Positions 1-6,421 of a stretch of DNA of 8,252 bases are shown here, piece by piece. Under the pieces are notes generated by a model. The model worked only from the letters and a program-made list of their open reading frames with translations. It did no database searches and was not told the DNA's origin. Position numbers and translations under genes: made by a program. How positions within the stretch are numbered: position 1 is the first letter of the stretch; each line of letters starts with the position of its first letter. Source of the DNA: DATGKR01 sp035294565. GTDB lineage: Bacteria > Actinomycetota > Acidimicrobiia > Acidimicrobiales > Palsa-688. The stretch lies in NCBI GenBank assembly GCA_035294565.1, contig DATGKR010000141.1, forward strand, positions 1 to 8,252. Reading direction: 5' to 3'.

Positions 1-141
1 GCCGCCGGGCTGCACGCCTCGCGCATCGACGGGTCGCCCCTCGAGTACAACCGCCCCCACCCGTACCTGCCGGACCTCCTGGTCTGCCGGGCTTCGCTCG
101 CCGGCACGCTGCTCGACAGCCTCCGCCGCCGGGCCGGCTGA
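1..141 (+). CDS. C-terminal end of an unidentified protein (5' truncated)
   Basis: Frame 1 is open from the window edge to a TGA at 139-141 and gives 46 residues, ending in LLDSLRRRAG. All but one of the sense codons end in G or C, as in the recognised genes here, so this is very likely real coding sequence cut by the window edge. The visible tail contains AAGLHASRIDG and then NRPHPYLPDLLVC. An 'AAGLHA...' strand followed by a 'PDLLV' segment and a leucine-rich last helix is reminiscent of the C-terminus of HAD-superfamily hydrolases. That is only a weak resemblance in a short fragment, and I give no function. The gene converges on the acylphosphatase gene. Confidence 0.6.
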   Translation, partial: AAGLHASRIDGSPLEYNRPHPYLPDLLVCRASLAGTLLDSLRRRAG

Positions 142-150
142 GCGGGCGGC

Positions 151-168
151 CGGCGCCTTTCCGCGCCG
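151..168. terminator. Possible bidirectional hairpin between convergent genes
   Basis: The 37-bp gap between the convergent stop codons contains the inverted repeat CGGCGC (151-156) and GCGCCG (163-168) with a 6-base loop. The position suits a terminator serving both strands. There is no T-run on either side and 6-bp GC stems are common by chance at this GC content, so the call is tentative. Confidence 0.25.
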
Positions 169-178
169 ACCGGGGTGC

Positions 179-454
179 CTAGACCGTAGCGGCCACCCGG
201 AAGCCGCTCTCCCCGATCGGCTGCTCCTCGAAGACCTCCAGCGCCTCGACATCGGCGAGCGCCGGGCCGGACCTGCACCAGGCGATCACCGATTGGACCC
301 GGTCCGCGGGTCCTTCGACGACCACCTCCACCCGCCCGTCCCTGCGGTTGCGGACCCAGCCGGCGACGCCGGCGCGCCCGGCGACCGCCGCGCAGTGCTG
401 ACGGAAGCCGACGCCCTGCACCCGGCCCGAGACGAGAACCCGCCTGCGGATCAA
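179..454 (-). CDS. acyP: Acylphosphatase
   Basis: A 91-residue protein, the normal length for a stand-alone acylphosphatase, which hydrolyses carboxyl-phosphate bonds in the cytoplasm. Both family signatures are present: VSGRVQGVGFR (residues 8-18) and GWVRNRRDGRVEVVVEG (residues 32-48). The two catalytic residues of the family are visible as Arg18, which binds the phosphate, and Asn36, which positions the water. I chose the TTG at 454-452 because it starts immediately before the first beta strand (IRRRVLVSG) and overlaps the hydrolase stop as TTGA. No other start codon lies close by, and a GTG downstream (codon 12) would cut into signature 1. The open frame extends far upstream, but that part lies over the hydrolase in another frame and is not coding. 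No clear Shine-Dalgarno sequence precedes it, so translation is probably coupled to the hydrolase. It is the last gene of the carboxylase operon. Its physiological substrate is unknown. Confidence 0.93.
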   Translation of the reverse strand: MIRRRVLVSGRVQGVGFRQHCAAVAGRAGVAGWVRNRRDGRVEVVVEGPADRVQSVIAWCRSGPALADVEALEVFEEQPIGESGFRVAATV

Positions 455-1200
455 GCCGGGGGAGTGCGAGCCAGGAGGAACTCCCTCACCTTCGCGCGGG
501 TCCGGTCGTGCTCGCCCGCCCAGTCGTAGACGAGCTCGGCGTCTGGCGCGAGCGAGGCGATCTCCTCGGCGATCTCGCGGGGGTGGTAGAGGTCGTTGCC
601 GGCTAGTACGAGCAGCGGGACGGGGCAGTGGGCGACGAAGTCCCGGCCGACCGAGAAGACGAAATCCCCGTCGTAGAAGCTCTCCCGCATCGCGTCGAGA
701 GCCTCCTCGGTCACGTCGTCCCTCGACGCCCGCAGCTCGGCTGCCCACGAGTCGAACATCTCGTGAAAGGCGCGCCTGTTCTTTGCGGTGAGGCCTATCG
801 GGTTCTGCAGGACGGCGGCGGCCACCCGGGACGGCGACTCCTCGATCAGCGACAGGCAGTAGGAGGAGCCGATGCAGCCGCCCATCAGGTGGGTGCGATC
901 CACACCCAGGTGGTCGAGCAGGGCGAGATGGTCGGAGGTGTAGGTCTTCCAGCCGTCGCCGGGCCGTACCGGCGCCCGCGAGGCGCCGGCGTTGCGCTGG
1001 TCCATGGAGATCACCCGAAAGTCGCCGGCGAGGTCGCTGCGCGGGTCGATCCACGGCGGCCGCTTGGACGGGTCGGCCGCGGTCTCCCCCCAAAGCTTCG
1101 CCTCCGAGCGCATGCCCCCGGGGGCGAAGAGGGTCAAAGGGAACCCCGAGCCGTGCTCCCAGTACTCGATGCGGATCTCGCCCTGCTCGAAGGTGGCCAT
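451..1200 (-). CDS. Alpha/beta-fold hydrolase with Cys in the nucleophile elbow
   Basis: A 249-residue soluble protein of the alpha/beta hydrolase fold. In order: N-terminal strands with an oxyanion-type loop (FAPGGM, residues 25-30), the MDQRNAGAS segment (66-74) equivalent to the usual 'DxRGxGxS' loop, and the nucleophile elbow MGGCIGSS (106-113). The elbow is G-x-C-x-G rather than G-x-S-x-G, so the predicted nucleophile is Cys109. The probable acid is Asp203 (LAGNDLYHP, 199-207) and the probable base is His231 (GEHDRTR, 229-235). A helical cap lies between about residues 138 and 190. A Cys-Asp-His triad is known in dienelactone hydrolases, but the overall sequence looks more like a proline-iminopeptidase or haloperoxidase-type hydrolase, so the substrate cannot be named. 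The ATG start has a good ribosome site. The gene begins 12 bp after the carboxylase alpha-subunit stop and overlaps the acylphosphatase start by 4 bp, so it is an internal operon member. An ester or thioester related to the carboxylase pathway is possible but is inference only. Confidence 0.88.
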   Translation of the reverse strand: MATFEQGEIRIEYWEHGSGFPLTLFAPGGMRSEAKLWGETAADPSKRPPWIDPRSDLAGDFRVISMDQRNAGASRAPVRPGDGWKTYTSDHLALLDHLGVDRTHLMGGCIGSSYCLSLIEESPSRVAAAVLQNPIGLTAKNRRAFHEMFDSWAAELRASRDDVTEEALDAMRESFYDGDFVFSVGRDFVAHCPVPLLVLAGNDLYHPREIAEEIASLAPDAELVYDWAGEHDRTRAKVREFLLARTPPA

Positions 1201-1206
1201 TGCCGG

Positions 1207-1212
1207 CTCACC
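1207..1212 (-). promoter_or_regulatory. Shine-Dalgarno site for the alpha/beta hydrolase
   Basis: On the minus strand GGTGAG lies 6 bases before the ATG at 1200-1198, directly after the TAA of the carboxylase alpha subunit (1215-1213). It supports this ATG as the start and reinitiation on a common mRNA. Confidence 0.7.
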
Positions 1213-3183
1213 TTAGGTCGACGGTTCGGGGGCGCCCCCCGGGACGGGCTCCACGCGGGCCAGGACCTGGTCGAGGGAGACGGAGTCGCCGGGGCGGACG
1301 GCCACCTCGGCGACGACTCCCTCGAAGGGGGCGCCCACTACGTGCTCCATCTTCATCGCCTCCACCGTGGCGATCGCCTGGCCGGCGGAGACGGCCGTCC
1401 CGGCGCCGACGTGCACGGCGAGCACCCTTCCGGGCATCGGGCTGGCGACCCTGCCGTCCCCGGCTGTGGCCCCGGCCTTCCGGCCGGCCGAGGCGGTCTC
1501 GGGGGACAGCCGCCACGTGTCGCCTCCCCAGCCGAGCCACAGGCCGTCGCCGGATGCGGCGAACAGGTAGCGCCTGGCCTCGCCGTCCACCTCGATCAGC
1601 GCCCAGCGCCCCTCCGTCGAGAGCACGCGTGCGTCCATCCGCCGTCCGTCCACCTCGCACCAGCCTTCCCCCGTGGTCACCTCGACGCGGGAACCGCCCA
1701 CCCGCCAGGTTCCCCGGACGGGCGCCGCGCCCGCGGGCCGCCAGCCGTCGGTCAGCTCCCACGGCCCGACGGCGCGAGTCGCGCCGCCGGCTCGCATCAG
1801 CAGCGCGGCGGCAGCGACCACCGGAGCCGGCGCAGGGTCGCCGAGGAGACTGGCGGCCTCCCGTTCGACGAGGCCGGTGTCGAGCTCTCCGGCCTCCACG
1901 TCCGGATGGGCGAGGAGGCGGCGCAGGAAACCGGTGTTGGTGGCGAAGCCCAGCACGTGGGTGGAGCCGAGTGCCAGGCGGAGGCGGGCGAGGGCGGCCG
2001 CCCGGTCCTCTCCCCACGCCACGACCTTGGCGACCATCGGGTCGTAACCGGTTCCGACAAAGACGTCCTCGGCGAGCGCCGAGTCCACCCGCAGACCCTC
2101 GCCCGCCGGCTGCGAGACGGCGAGGACGCGCCCCGAGGCGGGAAGGAAACCCCGGGCGGGGTCCTCGGCGTAAAGGCGTGCCTCGACGGCGTGGCCCGAA
2201 GGTGACGGCACCGGCGTGGGGATCAGCCCCCCGAAGGCGACGCGCACCTGCCACTCGACGAGGTCGACGCCGAAGAGCATCTCGGTGACGGGGTGCTCCA
2301 CCTGCAGGCGGGTGTTCATCTCCATGAAGAAGTAGTCCTCGGGGGCGTCGCCGGCGACGACGAACTCGACGGTCCCGGCGCCCACGTAGCCACATGCCCT
2401 GGCGCACTCGACGGCGGAGGCCTCCATGCGGGACCGCAACCGGGGGGACAGCAGGGGGGACGGCGCCTCCTCGACGATCTTCTGGTGGCGGCGCTGCAGC
2501 GTGCACTCCCTCTCCCCGAGCGCCACCGTCGTGCCGTGCGCGTCGGCGAAGACCTGCACCTCGACGTGGCGGGCGCGGCGCACGAAGCGCTCCACGAGCA
2601 GAGTGGCGTCGCCGAAGGCGCCGAGCGCCTCGCGCCTCGCCGCGGCGATCGCCTCTCGCAACTGGGACGCGTCGTCGACGCGCCGCATGCCCTTGCCGCC
2701 GCCGCCGGCGGCCGGCTTCAGCAGCACCGGCAGGCCCACCTCCAGCGCCGCCGCGGCCAGCGCTTCGTCGTCGAGGCCGGCCTCGTCGCGTCCCGGTACG
2801 ACGGGGACCCCCGCCGCGGCCACGGCTCGCTTGGCGTTGATCTTGTCGCCCATCAGCTCGATCGCGGCCGCCGACGGGCCGACGAAGACGACCCCCGCCG
2901 CCTCGCACGCCCGCGCCAGGGCGGGGTTCTCGGCGAGGAACCCGTAGCCGGGGTGCAGCGCAGCCGCGCCCGCCCGCCGGGCGGCGTCGACGACCTGCTC
3001 GACGTCGAGGTAGGACCCGATCCTCAGCGCCCTGTCGGACGCCGCCACGTGGGGGGACCCGGCGTCTTCGGGCGTGTAGACGGCGACCGTCTCGATCCCC
3101 AGGCGGCGGAGCGTCCGGCCCAACCGAAGGGCGATCTCCCCCCGGTTGGCGACCAGCACAGATTTTGGCAGTTCGACAGTCAC
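1213..3183 (-). CDS. accA1: Methylcrotonyl-CoA carboxylase alpha subunit (biotin carboxylase + biotin carrier)
   Basis: A 656-residue acyl-CoA carboxylase alpha chain. It carboxylates its own biotin with ATP and bicarbonate and passes the carboxyl to the partner transferase. Domains: biotin carboxylase N-domain from SVLVANRGEIALR (8-20); ATP-grasp with the glycine-rich loop AAGGGGKGM (158-166), RRHQKIVEEAP (231-241) and the catalytic segment MEMNTRLQVEHP (287-298, with Glu288, Asn290, Arg292); C-domain through GHAVEARLYAEDP (330-342); a weakly conserved bridging region at about 445-570; and the biotinyl domain at about 575-645 with VEAMKMEH, where Lys611 is the biotinylation site. The length matches LiuD/AccA1-type subunits. 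The start is GTG at 3183-3181, overlapping the beta-subunit stop (GTGA). It sits just before the first beta strand, and the open frame upstream lies over the beta gene. The substrate is assigned from the adjacent beta subunit. By itself this chain could serve another biotin-dependent acyl-CoA carboxylase. Confidence 0.93.
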   Translation of the reverse strand: MTVELPKSVLVANRGEIALRLGRTLRRLGIETVAVYTPEDAGSPHVAASDRALRIGSYLDVEQVVDAARRAGAAALHPGYGFLAENPALARACEAAGVVFVGPSAAAIELMGDKINAKRAVAAAGVPVVPGRDEAGLDDEALAAAALEVGLPVLLKPAAGGGGKGMRRVDDASQLREAIAAARREALGAFGDATLLVERFVRRARHVEVQVFADAHGTTVALGERECTLQRRHQKIVEEAPSPLLSPRLRSRMEASAVECARACGYVGAGTVEFVVAGDAPEDYFFMEMNTRLQVEHPVTEMLFGVDLVEWQVRVAFGGLIPTPVPSPSGHAVEARLYAEDPARGFLPASGRVLAVSQPAGEGLRVDSALAEDVFVGTGYDPMVAKVVAWGEDRAAALARLRLALGSTHVLGFATNTGFLRRLLAHPDVEAGELDTGLVEREAASLLGDPAPAPVVAAAALLMRAGGATRAVGPWELTDGWRPAGAAPVRGTWRVGGSRVEVTTGEGWCEVDGRRMDARVLSTEGRWALIEVDGEARRYLFAASGDGLWLGWGGDTWRLSPETASAGRKAGATAGDGRVASPMPGRVLAVHVGAGTAVSAGQAIATVEAMKMEHVVGAPFEGVVAEVAVRPGDSVSLDQVLARVEPVPGGAPEPST

Positions 3184-4763
3184 ATCCGGAACACCCCGAA
3201 GGCGGGTGCGGCCAGCGGGGCGTCGCCGGCGGCGGCAAGGCCCAGGCCGAGCACCCGGCGGGTGTCGAGCGGGTCGATGACCCCGTCGTCCCACAGGCGG
3301 GCGGTCGAGTAGTAGGGGTTGCCCTGAGCCTCGTACTGCTGGCGGATCGGCTCTTTGAACGCCTCGTCGTGCTCGCGTCCGGCGACGGTCGCCAGGACAG
3401 AGGCTGCCTGCTCGCCGCCCATTACCGAAATCCGGGCGTTGGGCCACATCCACAAAAAGCGGGGGGAGTAGGCCCGGCCCGCCATCGAGTAGTTCCCCGC
3501 CCCGAAGCTGCCCCCGATGACCACCGTCATCTTGGGCACCCGGGTGCAGGCCACGGCGGTGACCATCTTGGCGCCGTGCTTGGCGATGCCGCCTGCCTCG
3601 TAGTCCCGCCCGACCATGAAGCCGGTGATGTTCTGCAAGAAGACGAGAGGCGTGGCCCGCTGATCGCAGAGCTCGACGAAGTGCGCGCCCTTGAGGGCGG
3701 ACTCGGAGAAGAGCACCCCGTTGTTGGCGACAATGCCGACCGGGTGGCCCCAGATCCGGGCGAACCCGGTGACAAGCGTCGGGCCGTACTCGGCTTTGAA
3801 CTCCAAGAAGCGGCTGCCGTCGACGATACGGGCGATCACCTCACGCACCTCGTAGGGGGTGCGGTTGTCGGGCGGGACCACACCGTAGAGCTGGCCGGGG
3901 TCGACGGCCGGCTCCTCGGGGGCGGCCACCGGCCACGGCGGCGCCGGCGGCGGGGGCAGGGTGGAGACGATCGAGCGCAGGGTCGCGAGGGCGTCGGAGT
4001 CGTCGGCGGCGAGGTGGTCGGTGACTCCCGAGCGGCGGGCGTGCAGCTCGCCGCCGCCGAGCTCCTCGGCGCTCACGACCTCGCCGGTCGCCGCGCGGAC
4101 GAGGGGAGGGCCGCCGAGGAAGATGGTCCCCTGGTTGGCGACTATCACCGCCTGGTCGCTCATCGCCGGGACGTACGCCCCGCCCGCCGTCGAGGAGCCG
4201 AGGACGGCCGCCAGCTGGGGTATGCCGGCGGCCGACATGTTCGCCTGGTTGTAGAAGATCCGCCCGAAGTGGTCTCGGTCGGGGAACACCTCGTCCTGGG
4301 CGGGGAGGAAGGCGCCGCCCGAGTCGACCAGGTAGAGGCAAGGCAGTCGGTTCTCGGCGGCGACCTCCTGGGCCCGCAGGTGCTTCTTCACGGTGATCGG
4401 GTAGTAGGTGCCGCCCTTGACGGTCGCGTCGTTGGCGACCACCATGCAGCGCCGGCCGGCGACCATCCCTATCCCGGTGATGATCCCCGCTGCGGGGCAG
4501 TCCCCGTCGTACATGCCCTCGGCGGCGAGCGGGGACAGCTCGAGGAACGGGCTGCCCTCGTCGACCAGGCGCTCCACCCTCTCTCTCGGGAGGAGCTTCC
4601 CGCGGGCCCGATGGCGCTCGCGGGCGGCTTCGGACCCCCCCCGTGCAGCCCTTCGCAACCGTACGCCGAGGTCGTCGACGAGCCGCCGGTGCGCCTCGTC
4701 GTTGGCCCGGAAGGCTTGCGACGTCGGATCCACCGCGCTGTCGAGGACCGGCAGGTCGCCCAC
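3180..4763 (-). CDS. accD1: Methylcrotonyl-CoA carboxylase beta subunit (carboxyltransferase)
   Basis: A 527-residue carboxyltransferase that moves CO2 from carboxybiotin to 3-methylcrotonyl-CoA, forming 3-methylglutaconyl-CoA in leucine degradation. It has two crotonase-like halves. The N-half carries GKLLPRERVERL (55-66), NDATVKGGTYYPITVKKHL (111-129), VDSGGAFLP (146-154), DEVFPDRDHFGRIFYNQA (157-174) and the oxyanion loop STAGGAYVPAMSD (191-203). A proline-rich linker lies at about 270-290. The C-half carries PYEVREVIARIVDG (303-316), NNGVLFSESALKGAHF (347-362), QNITGFMVGRDYEAGGIAKHG (377-397), GGSFGAGNYSMAGRAYSPRF (417-436) and MWPNARISVMGG (439-450). These blocks, together with the ending PYYSTARLWDDGVIDP plus FGVFRM, match the MCC-beta branch (LiuB, AccD1, MCCC2) better than propionyl-CoA carboxylase. 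The start is GTG at 4763-4761 with no Shine-Dalgarno but a TATCAT 8 bases upstream, suggesting a leaderless transcript. First gene of the four-gene operon. No isovaleryl-CoA dehydrogenase, methylglutaconyl-CoA hydratase or HMG-CoA lyase gene is visible in this window. Confidence 0.93.
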   Translation of the reverse strand: MGDLPVLDSAVDPTSQAFRANDEAHRRLVDDLGVRLRRAARGGSEAARERHRARGKLLPRERVERLVDEGSPFLELSPLAAEGMYDGDCPAAGIITGIGMVAGRRCMVVANDATVKGGTYYPITVKKHLRAQEVAAENRLPCLYLVDSGGAFLPAQDEVFPDRDHFGRIFYNQANMSAAGIPQLAAVLGSSTAGGAYVPAMSDQAVIVANQGTIFLGGPPLVRAATGEVVSAEELGGGELHARRSGVTDHLAADDSDALATLRSIVSTLPPPPAPPWPVAAPEEPAVDPGQLYGVVPPDNRTPYEVREVIARIVDGSRFLEFKAEYGPTLVTGFARIWGHPVGIVANNGVLFSESALKGAHFVELCDQRATPLVFLQNITGFMVGRDYEAGGIAKHGAKMVTAVACTRVPKMTVVIGGSFGAGNYSMAGRAYSPRFLWMWPNARISVMGGEQAASVLATVAGREHDEAFKEPIRQQYEAQGNPYYSTARLWDDGVIDPLDTRRVLGLGLAAAGDAPLAAPAFGVFRM

Positions 4764-4771
4764 GGCAGGGG

Positions 4772-4777
4772 ATGATA
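4772..4777 (-). promoter_or_regulatory. Candidate -10 element for a leaderless carboxylase operon transcript
   Basis: The minus strand reads TATCAT, which fits the TANNNT form of an actinobacterial -10, ending 8 bases before the GTG start at 4763. No purine-rich ribosome site lies between them, as expected if transcription begins at the start codon. I see no convincing -35 hexamer 16-19 bases upstream. Confidence 0.45.
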
Positions 4778-4784
4778 GAGGTCG

Positions 4785-4812
4785 GCGCGGGCCGCGCTAG
4801 GTTGGCCCGCGC
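4785..4812. promoter_or_regulatory. 9-bp inverted repeat in the divergent promoter region (candidate operator)
   Basis: Perfect arms GCGCGGGCC (4785-4793) and GGCCCGCGC (4804-4812) flank the 10-base spacer GCGCTAGGTT. The repeat sits in the middle of the 70-bp gap between the divergent carboxylase operon and the acyl-CoA synthetase gene. It lies just upstream of the carboxylase -10 candidate and covers TAGGTT (4798-4803), the only plausible -10 for the ligase that I found. A symmetric site here could bind a dimeric regulator such as a TetR-family protein. No regulator gene is in the window. GC-only arms arise by chance more easily in such DNA. Confidence 0.4.
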
Positions 4813-4820
4813 ACCCGAAC

Positions 4821-4828
4821 GGGAGGGG
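4821..4828 (+). promoter_or_regulatory. Shine-Dalgarno site for the acyl-CoA synthetase
   Basis: GGGAGGGG lies 5 bases before the GTG at 4834. It is the strongest ribosome site in the window and decides the start of the ligase. It also means this gene has a leader, unlike the divergent carboxylase operon. Confidence 0.7.
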
Positions 4829-4833
4829 AAGCC

Positions 4834-6384
4834 GTGTACCCAGGCCGCCACGCCGCGGAGAACCCGGACAAACCAGCGATCGTCATGGCCGCCAGCGGCG
4901 AGACCGTCACCTACGGTGAGCTCGACCGCCGTGCCAACCAGGTCGCCCACTTCCTGCGCGACGCGGGGCTTCGGCGGGGCGACCACATAGCGGTCCTGAT
5001 GGAGAACAACCCGCGGATGCTCGAGATCGAGAGCGGCGCCGAGCGCTGCGGCCTGTACTACACCCTGATCAATGCCTACCTGTCGCCCGACGAGGTCGCC
5101 TACATCGTCGACAACTCGCGCTCCCGGGTGCTGTTCACCTCGGCGGCGAAGAGGGAGGTAGCCGAGCGGGCCGCCCGTTCCTGCGACAAGCTGGAGCGGC
5201 GGGTCGTGTCCGGGGTGACGGACGCCGCCCCCGGATGGGAGCGCTACGAGGACACCGTCGGCTCGGCACCCGTCGAGCCGATCGCCGACGAGCAGCTCGG
5301 GACGGCAATGCTCTACTCGTCGGGCACCACCGGCCGTCCCAAGGGCATCTTCAGGCCGCTGCCGGACCTCGAGCCGGCCGACGCCCTGCCTCTCAGCCGG
5401 TTCCTCCAGAGCGCGTTCGGCATGCGCGAAGGGATGACCTACCTGAACCCGGCGCCGCTCTACCACTCGGCTCCTCAGGCCTCGGTGTCGGTTTCAATCA
5501 GGCTGGGCGCGACGGTCGTGGTGATGGAGCACTTCGACCCAGAGGAGTGGCTCAGGTTGGTGCAGCGACACCGCGTCACGCACTGCCAGATGGTCCCGAC
5601 CATGTTCAGCCGGCTGCTGCGCCTCCCCGAGGAGGTGCGCAAGTCCTACGACACCTCCTCCCTCGAGGTGATCGTCCACGCCGCCGCCCCGTGCCCGGTG
5701 CCGGTCAAGCGGGCGATGATCGACTGGCTGGGCCCGATCCTCGTCGAGTACTACGCGGCGACGGAGGGCAACGGCTTCACCTGGTGTGACAGCGCCGAAT
5801 GGCTCGCCCATCCCGGCACCGTCGGCAGGCCGATCCTCGGAGAGCTGCTCATCCTCGACGACGAGGGCAACGAGTGCCCACCCGGCGTCGACGGCACCAT
5901 CTGGTTCAGAGGGGCCACCAACTTCGAGTACTTCGAGGATCCGGCCAAGACGGCGGAGAGCAGGCGCGACGGGGGGGCCACGAGCACCGTCGGCGACGTC
6001 GGCCACGTCGACGGGGACGGCTACCTCTACCTGACCGACCGCAAGAGCTACATGATCATCTCCGGCGGGGTGAACATCTACCCCCAGGAGACGGAGAACC
6101 TCCTCGTGAGCCACCCCGACGTGCTCGACGCCGCGGTGATCGGCGTGCCCAACGACGACCTCGGCGAGGAGGTCAAGGCGGTCGTGCAGCTGGCCGACCC
6201 CTCCAAGGCGAGCCCGGAGATGGAACGGGAGCTGATCGCTTACTGCCGGGTCAACCTGGCGCACTTCAAGTGCCCGCGTACCGTCGACTTCGTCGAGGAG
6301 CTCCCCCGGCTGCCCACCGGGAAGCTCTACAAGCGGCTGCTGCGCGACAAGTACTGGGAGGGCCACGCCACGGCGATCGTTTAG
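4834..6384 (+). CDS. Acyl-CoA synthetase (AMP-forming, FadD-type)
   Basis: A 516-residue adenylate-forming ligase that activates a carboxylic acid to acyl-AMP and then to acyl-CoA. Core motifs in order: the ATP-binding loop YSSGTTGRPKG (161-171); PAPLYHSAP (207-214), which contributes to the acyl pocket region; YYAATEG (306-312), which contacts AMP; GDVGHVDGDGYLYLTDR (387-403) with the ribose-binding Asp388 and the hinge around Asp402-Arg403; ISGGVNIYPQETE (409-421) for the thioester conformation; and the C-terminal PTGK with the catalytic Lys497. All residues needed for catalysis are present. The sequence is closest in feel to the mycobacterial FadD4-like acyl-CoA synthetases, but I cannot name the substrate. 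The start is GTG at 4834, chosen for its strong ribosome site. It is transcribed away from the methylcrotonyl-CoA carboxylase operon, so a role in feeding a branched or unsaturated acid into that pathway is plausible, though inferred only from position. A run of seven G at 5971-5977 lies inside the gene. Confidence 0.93.
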   Translation: MYPGRHAAENPDKPAIVMAASGETVTYGELDRRANQVAHFLRDAGLRRGDHIAVLMENNPRMLEIESGAERCGLYYTLINAYLSPDEVAYIVDNSRSRVLFTSAAKREVAERAARSCDKLERRVVSGVTDAAPGWERYEDTVGSAPVEPIADEQLGTAMLYSSGTTGRPKGIFRPLPDLEPADALPLSRFLQSAFGMREGMTYLNPAPLYHSAPQASVSVSIRLGATVVVMEHFDPEEWLRLVQRHRVTHCQMVPTMFSRLLRLPEEVRKSYDTSSLEVIVHAAAPCPVPVKRAMIDWLGPILVEYYAATEGNGFTWCDSAEWLAHPGTVGRPILGELLILDDEGNECPPGVDGTIWFRGATNFEYFEDPAKTAESRRDGGATSTVGDVGHVDGDGYLYLTDRKSYMIISGGVNIYPQETENLLVSHPDVLDAAVIGVPNDDLGEEVKAVVQLADPSKASPEMERELIAYCRVNLAHFKCPRTVDFVEELPRLPTGKLYKRLLRDKYWEGHATAIV

Positions 6385-6396
6385 GGCCGCTAAACG
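6378..6396. repeat. CGTTTAG/CTAAACG inverted repeat, with a third copy at 6418-6424
   Basis: CGTTTAG (6378-6384) and CTAAACG (6390-6396) form a perfect 7-bp inverted repeat around GGCCG. The left arm includes the TAG stop of the acyl-CoA synthetase. The same CGTTTAG occurs again at 6418-6424, running into the -10 candidate of the transporter gene. These AT-containing repeats stand out from the surrounding GC-rich DNA. They may be an operator for the transporter/kinase pair or part of a termination structure. Confidence 0.45.
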
Positions 6397-6398
6397 GT

Positions 6399-6415
6399 GC
6401 CGGGCGCCGCCCGGC
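6399..6415 (+). terminator. GC-rich hairpin downstream of the acyl-CoA synthetase
   Basis: GCCGGGC (6399-6405) and GCCCGGC (6409-6415) form a perfect 7-bp stem with a 3-base loop, starting 15 bases after the ligase stop. No U-tract follows. Strong hairpins without U-tracts are often proposed as terminators in high-GC actinobacteria, but an operator role is equally possible because the transporter promoter lies directly downstream. Confidence 0.4.
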
Positions 6416-6421
6416 GACGTT

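Noticed and set aside
628..2205. Long plus-strand open frame opposite the hydrolase and carboxylase alpha genes
   Set aside because: It lies antisense to two well-supported genes, shows no recognisable domain, and is the kind of stop-free shadow frame expected in very GC-rich DNA.
1200..2288. Plus-strand open frame rich in Arg, Pro and Ala
   Set aside because: Its composition is typical of an out-of-frame translation of GC-rich coding DNA, and it is fully antisense to the carboxylase alpha subunit.
3180..4763. Propionyl-CoA or acetyl-CoA carboxylase beta subunit as an alternative name
   Set aside because: The FPDRDHFGRIFYNQA block, the QNITGFMVGRDYE segment and the FGVFRM end follow the methylcrotonyl-CoA carboxylase branch. 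The substrate is still a prediction.
3165..4775. Plus-strand open frame antisense to almost the whole carboxyltransferase gene
   Set aside because: The minus-strand frame has all MCC-beta motifs. The antisense product has no conserved motif and no ribosome site.
3841..5466. Minus-strand open frame bridging the ligase, the intergenic region and the carboxyltransferase
   Set aside because: It crosses a clear divergent promoter region, is antisense to the ligase and out of frame with the carboxyltransferase. It is not a fusion.
5494..6366. Minus-strand open frame within the acyl-CoA synthetase gene
   Set aside because: It is antisense to conserved adenylation motifs, with no domain of its own.
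6378..6396. IdeR/DtxR box at the transporter promoter
   Set aside because: TTAG and CTAA halves are present, but they are separated by five bases rather than the arrangement of the known 19-bp consensus, so I do not name the regulator.
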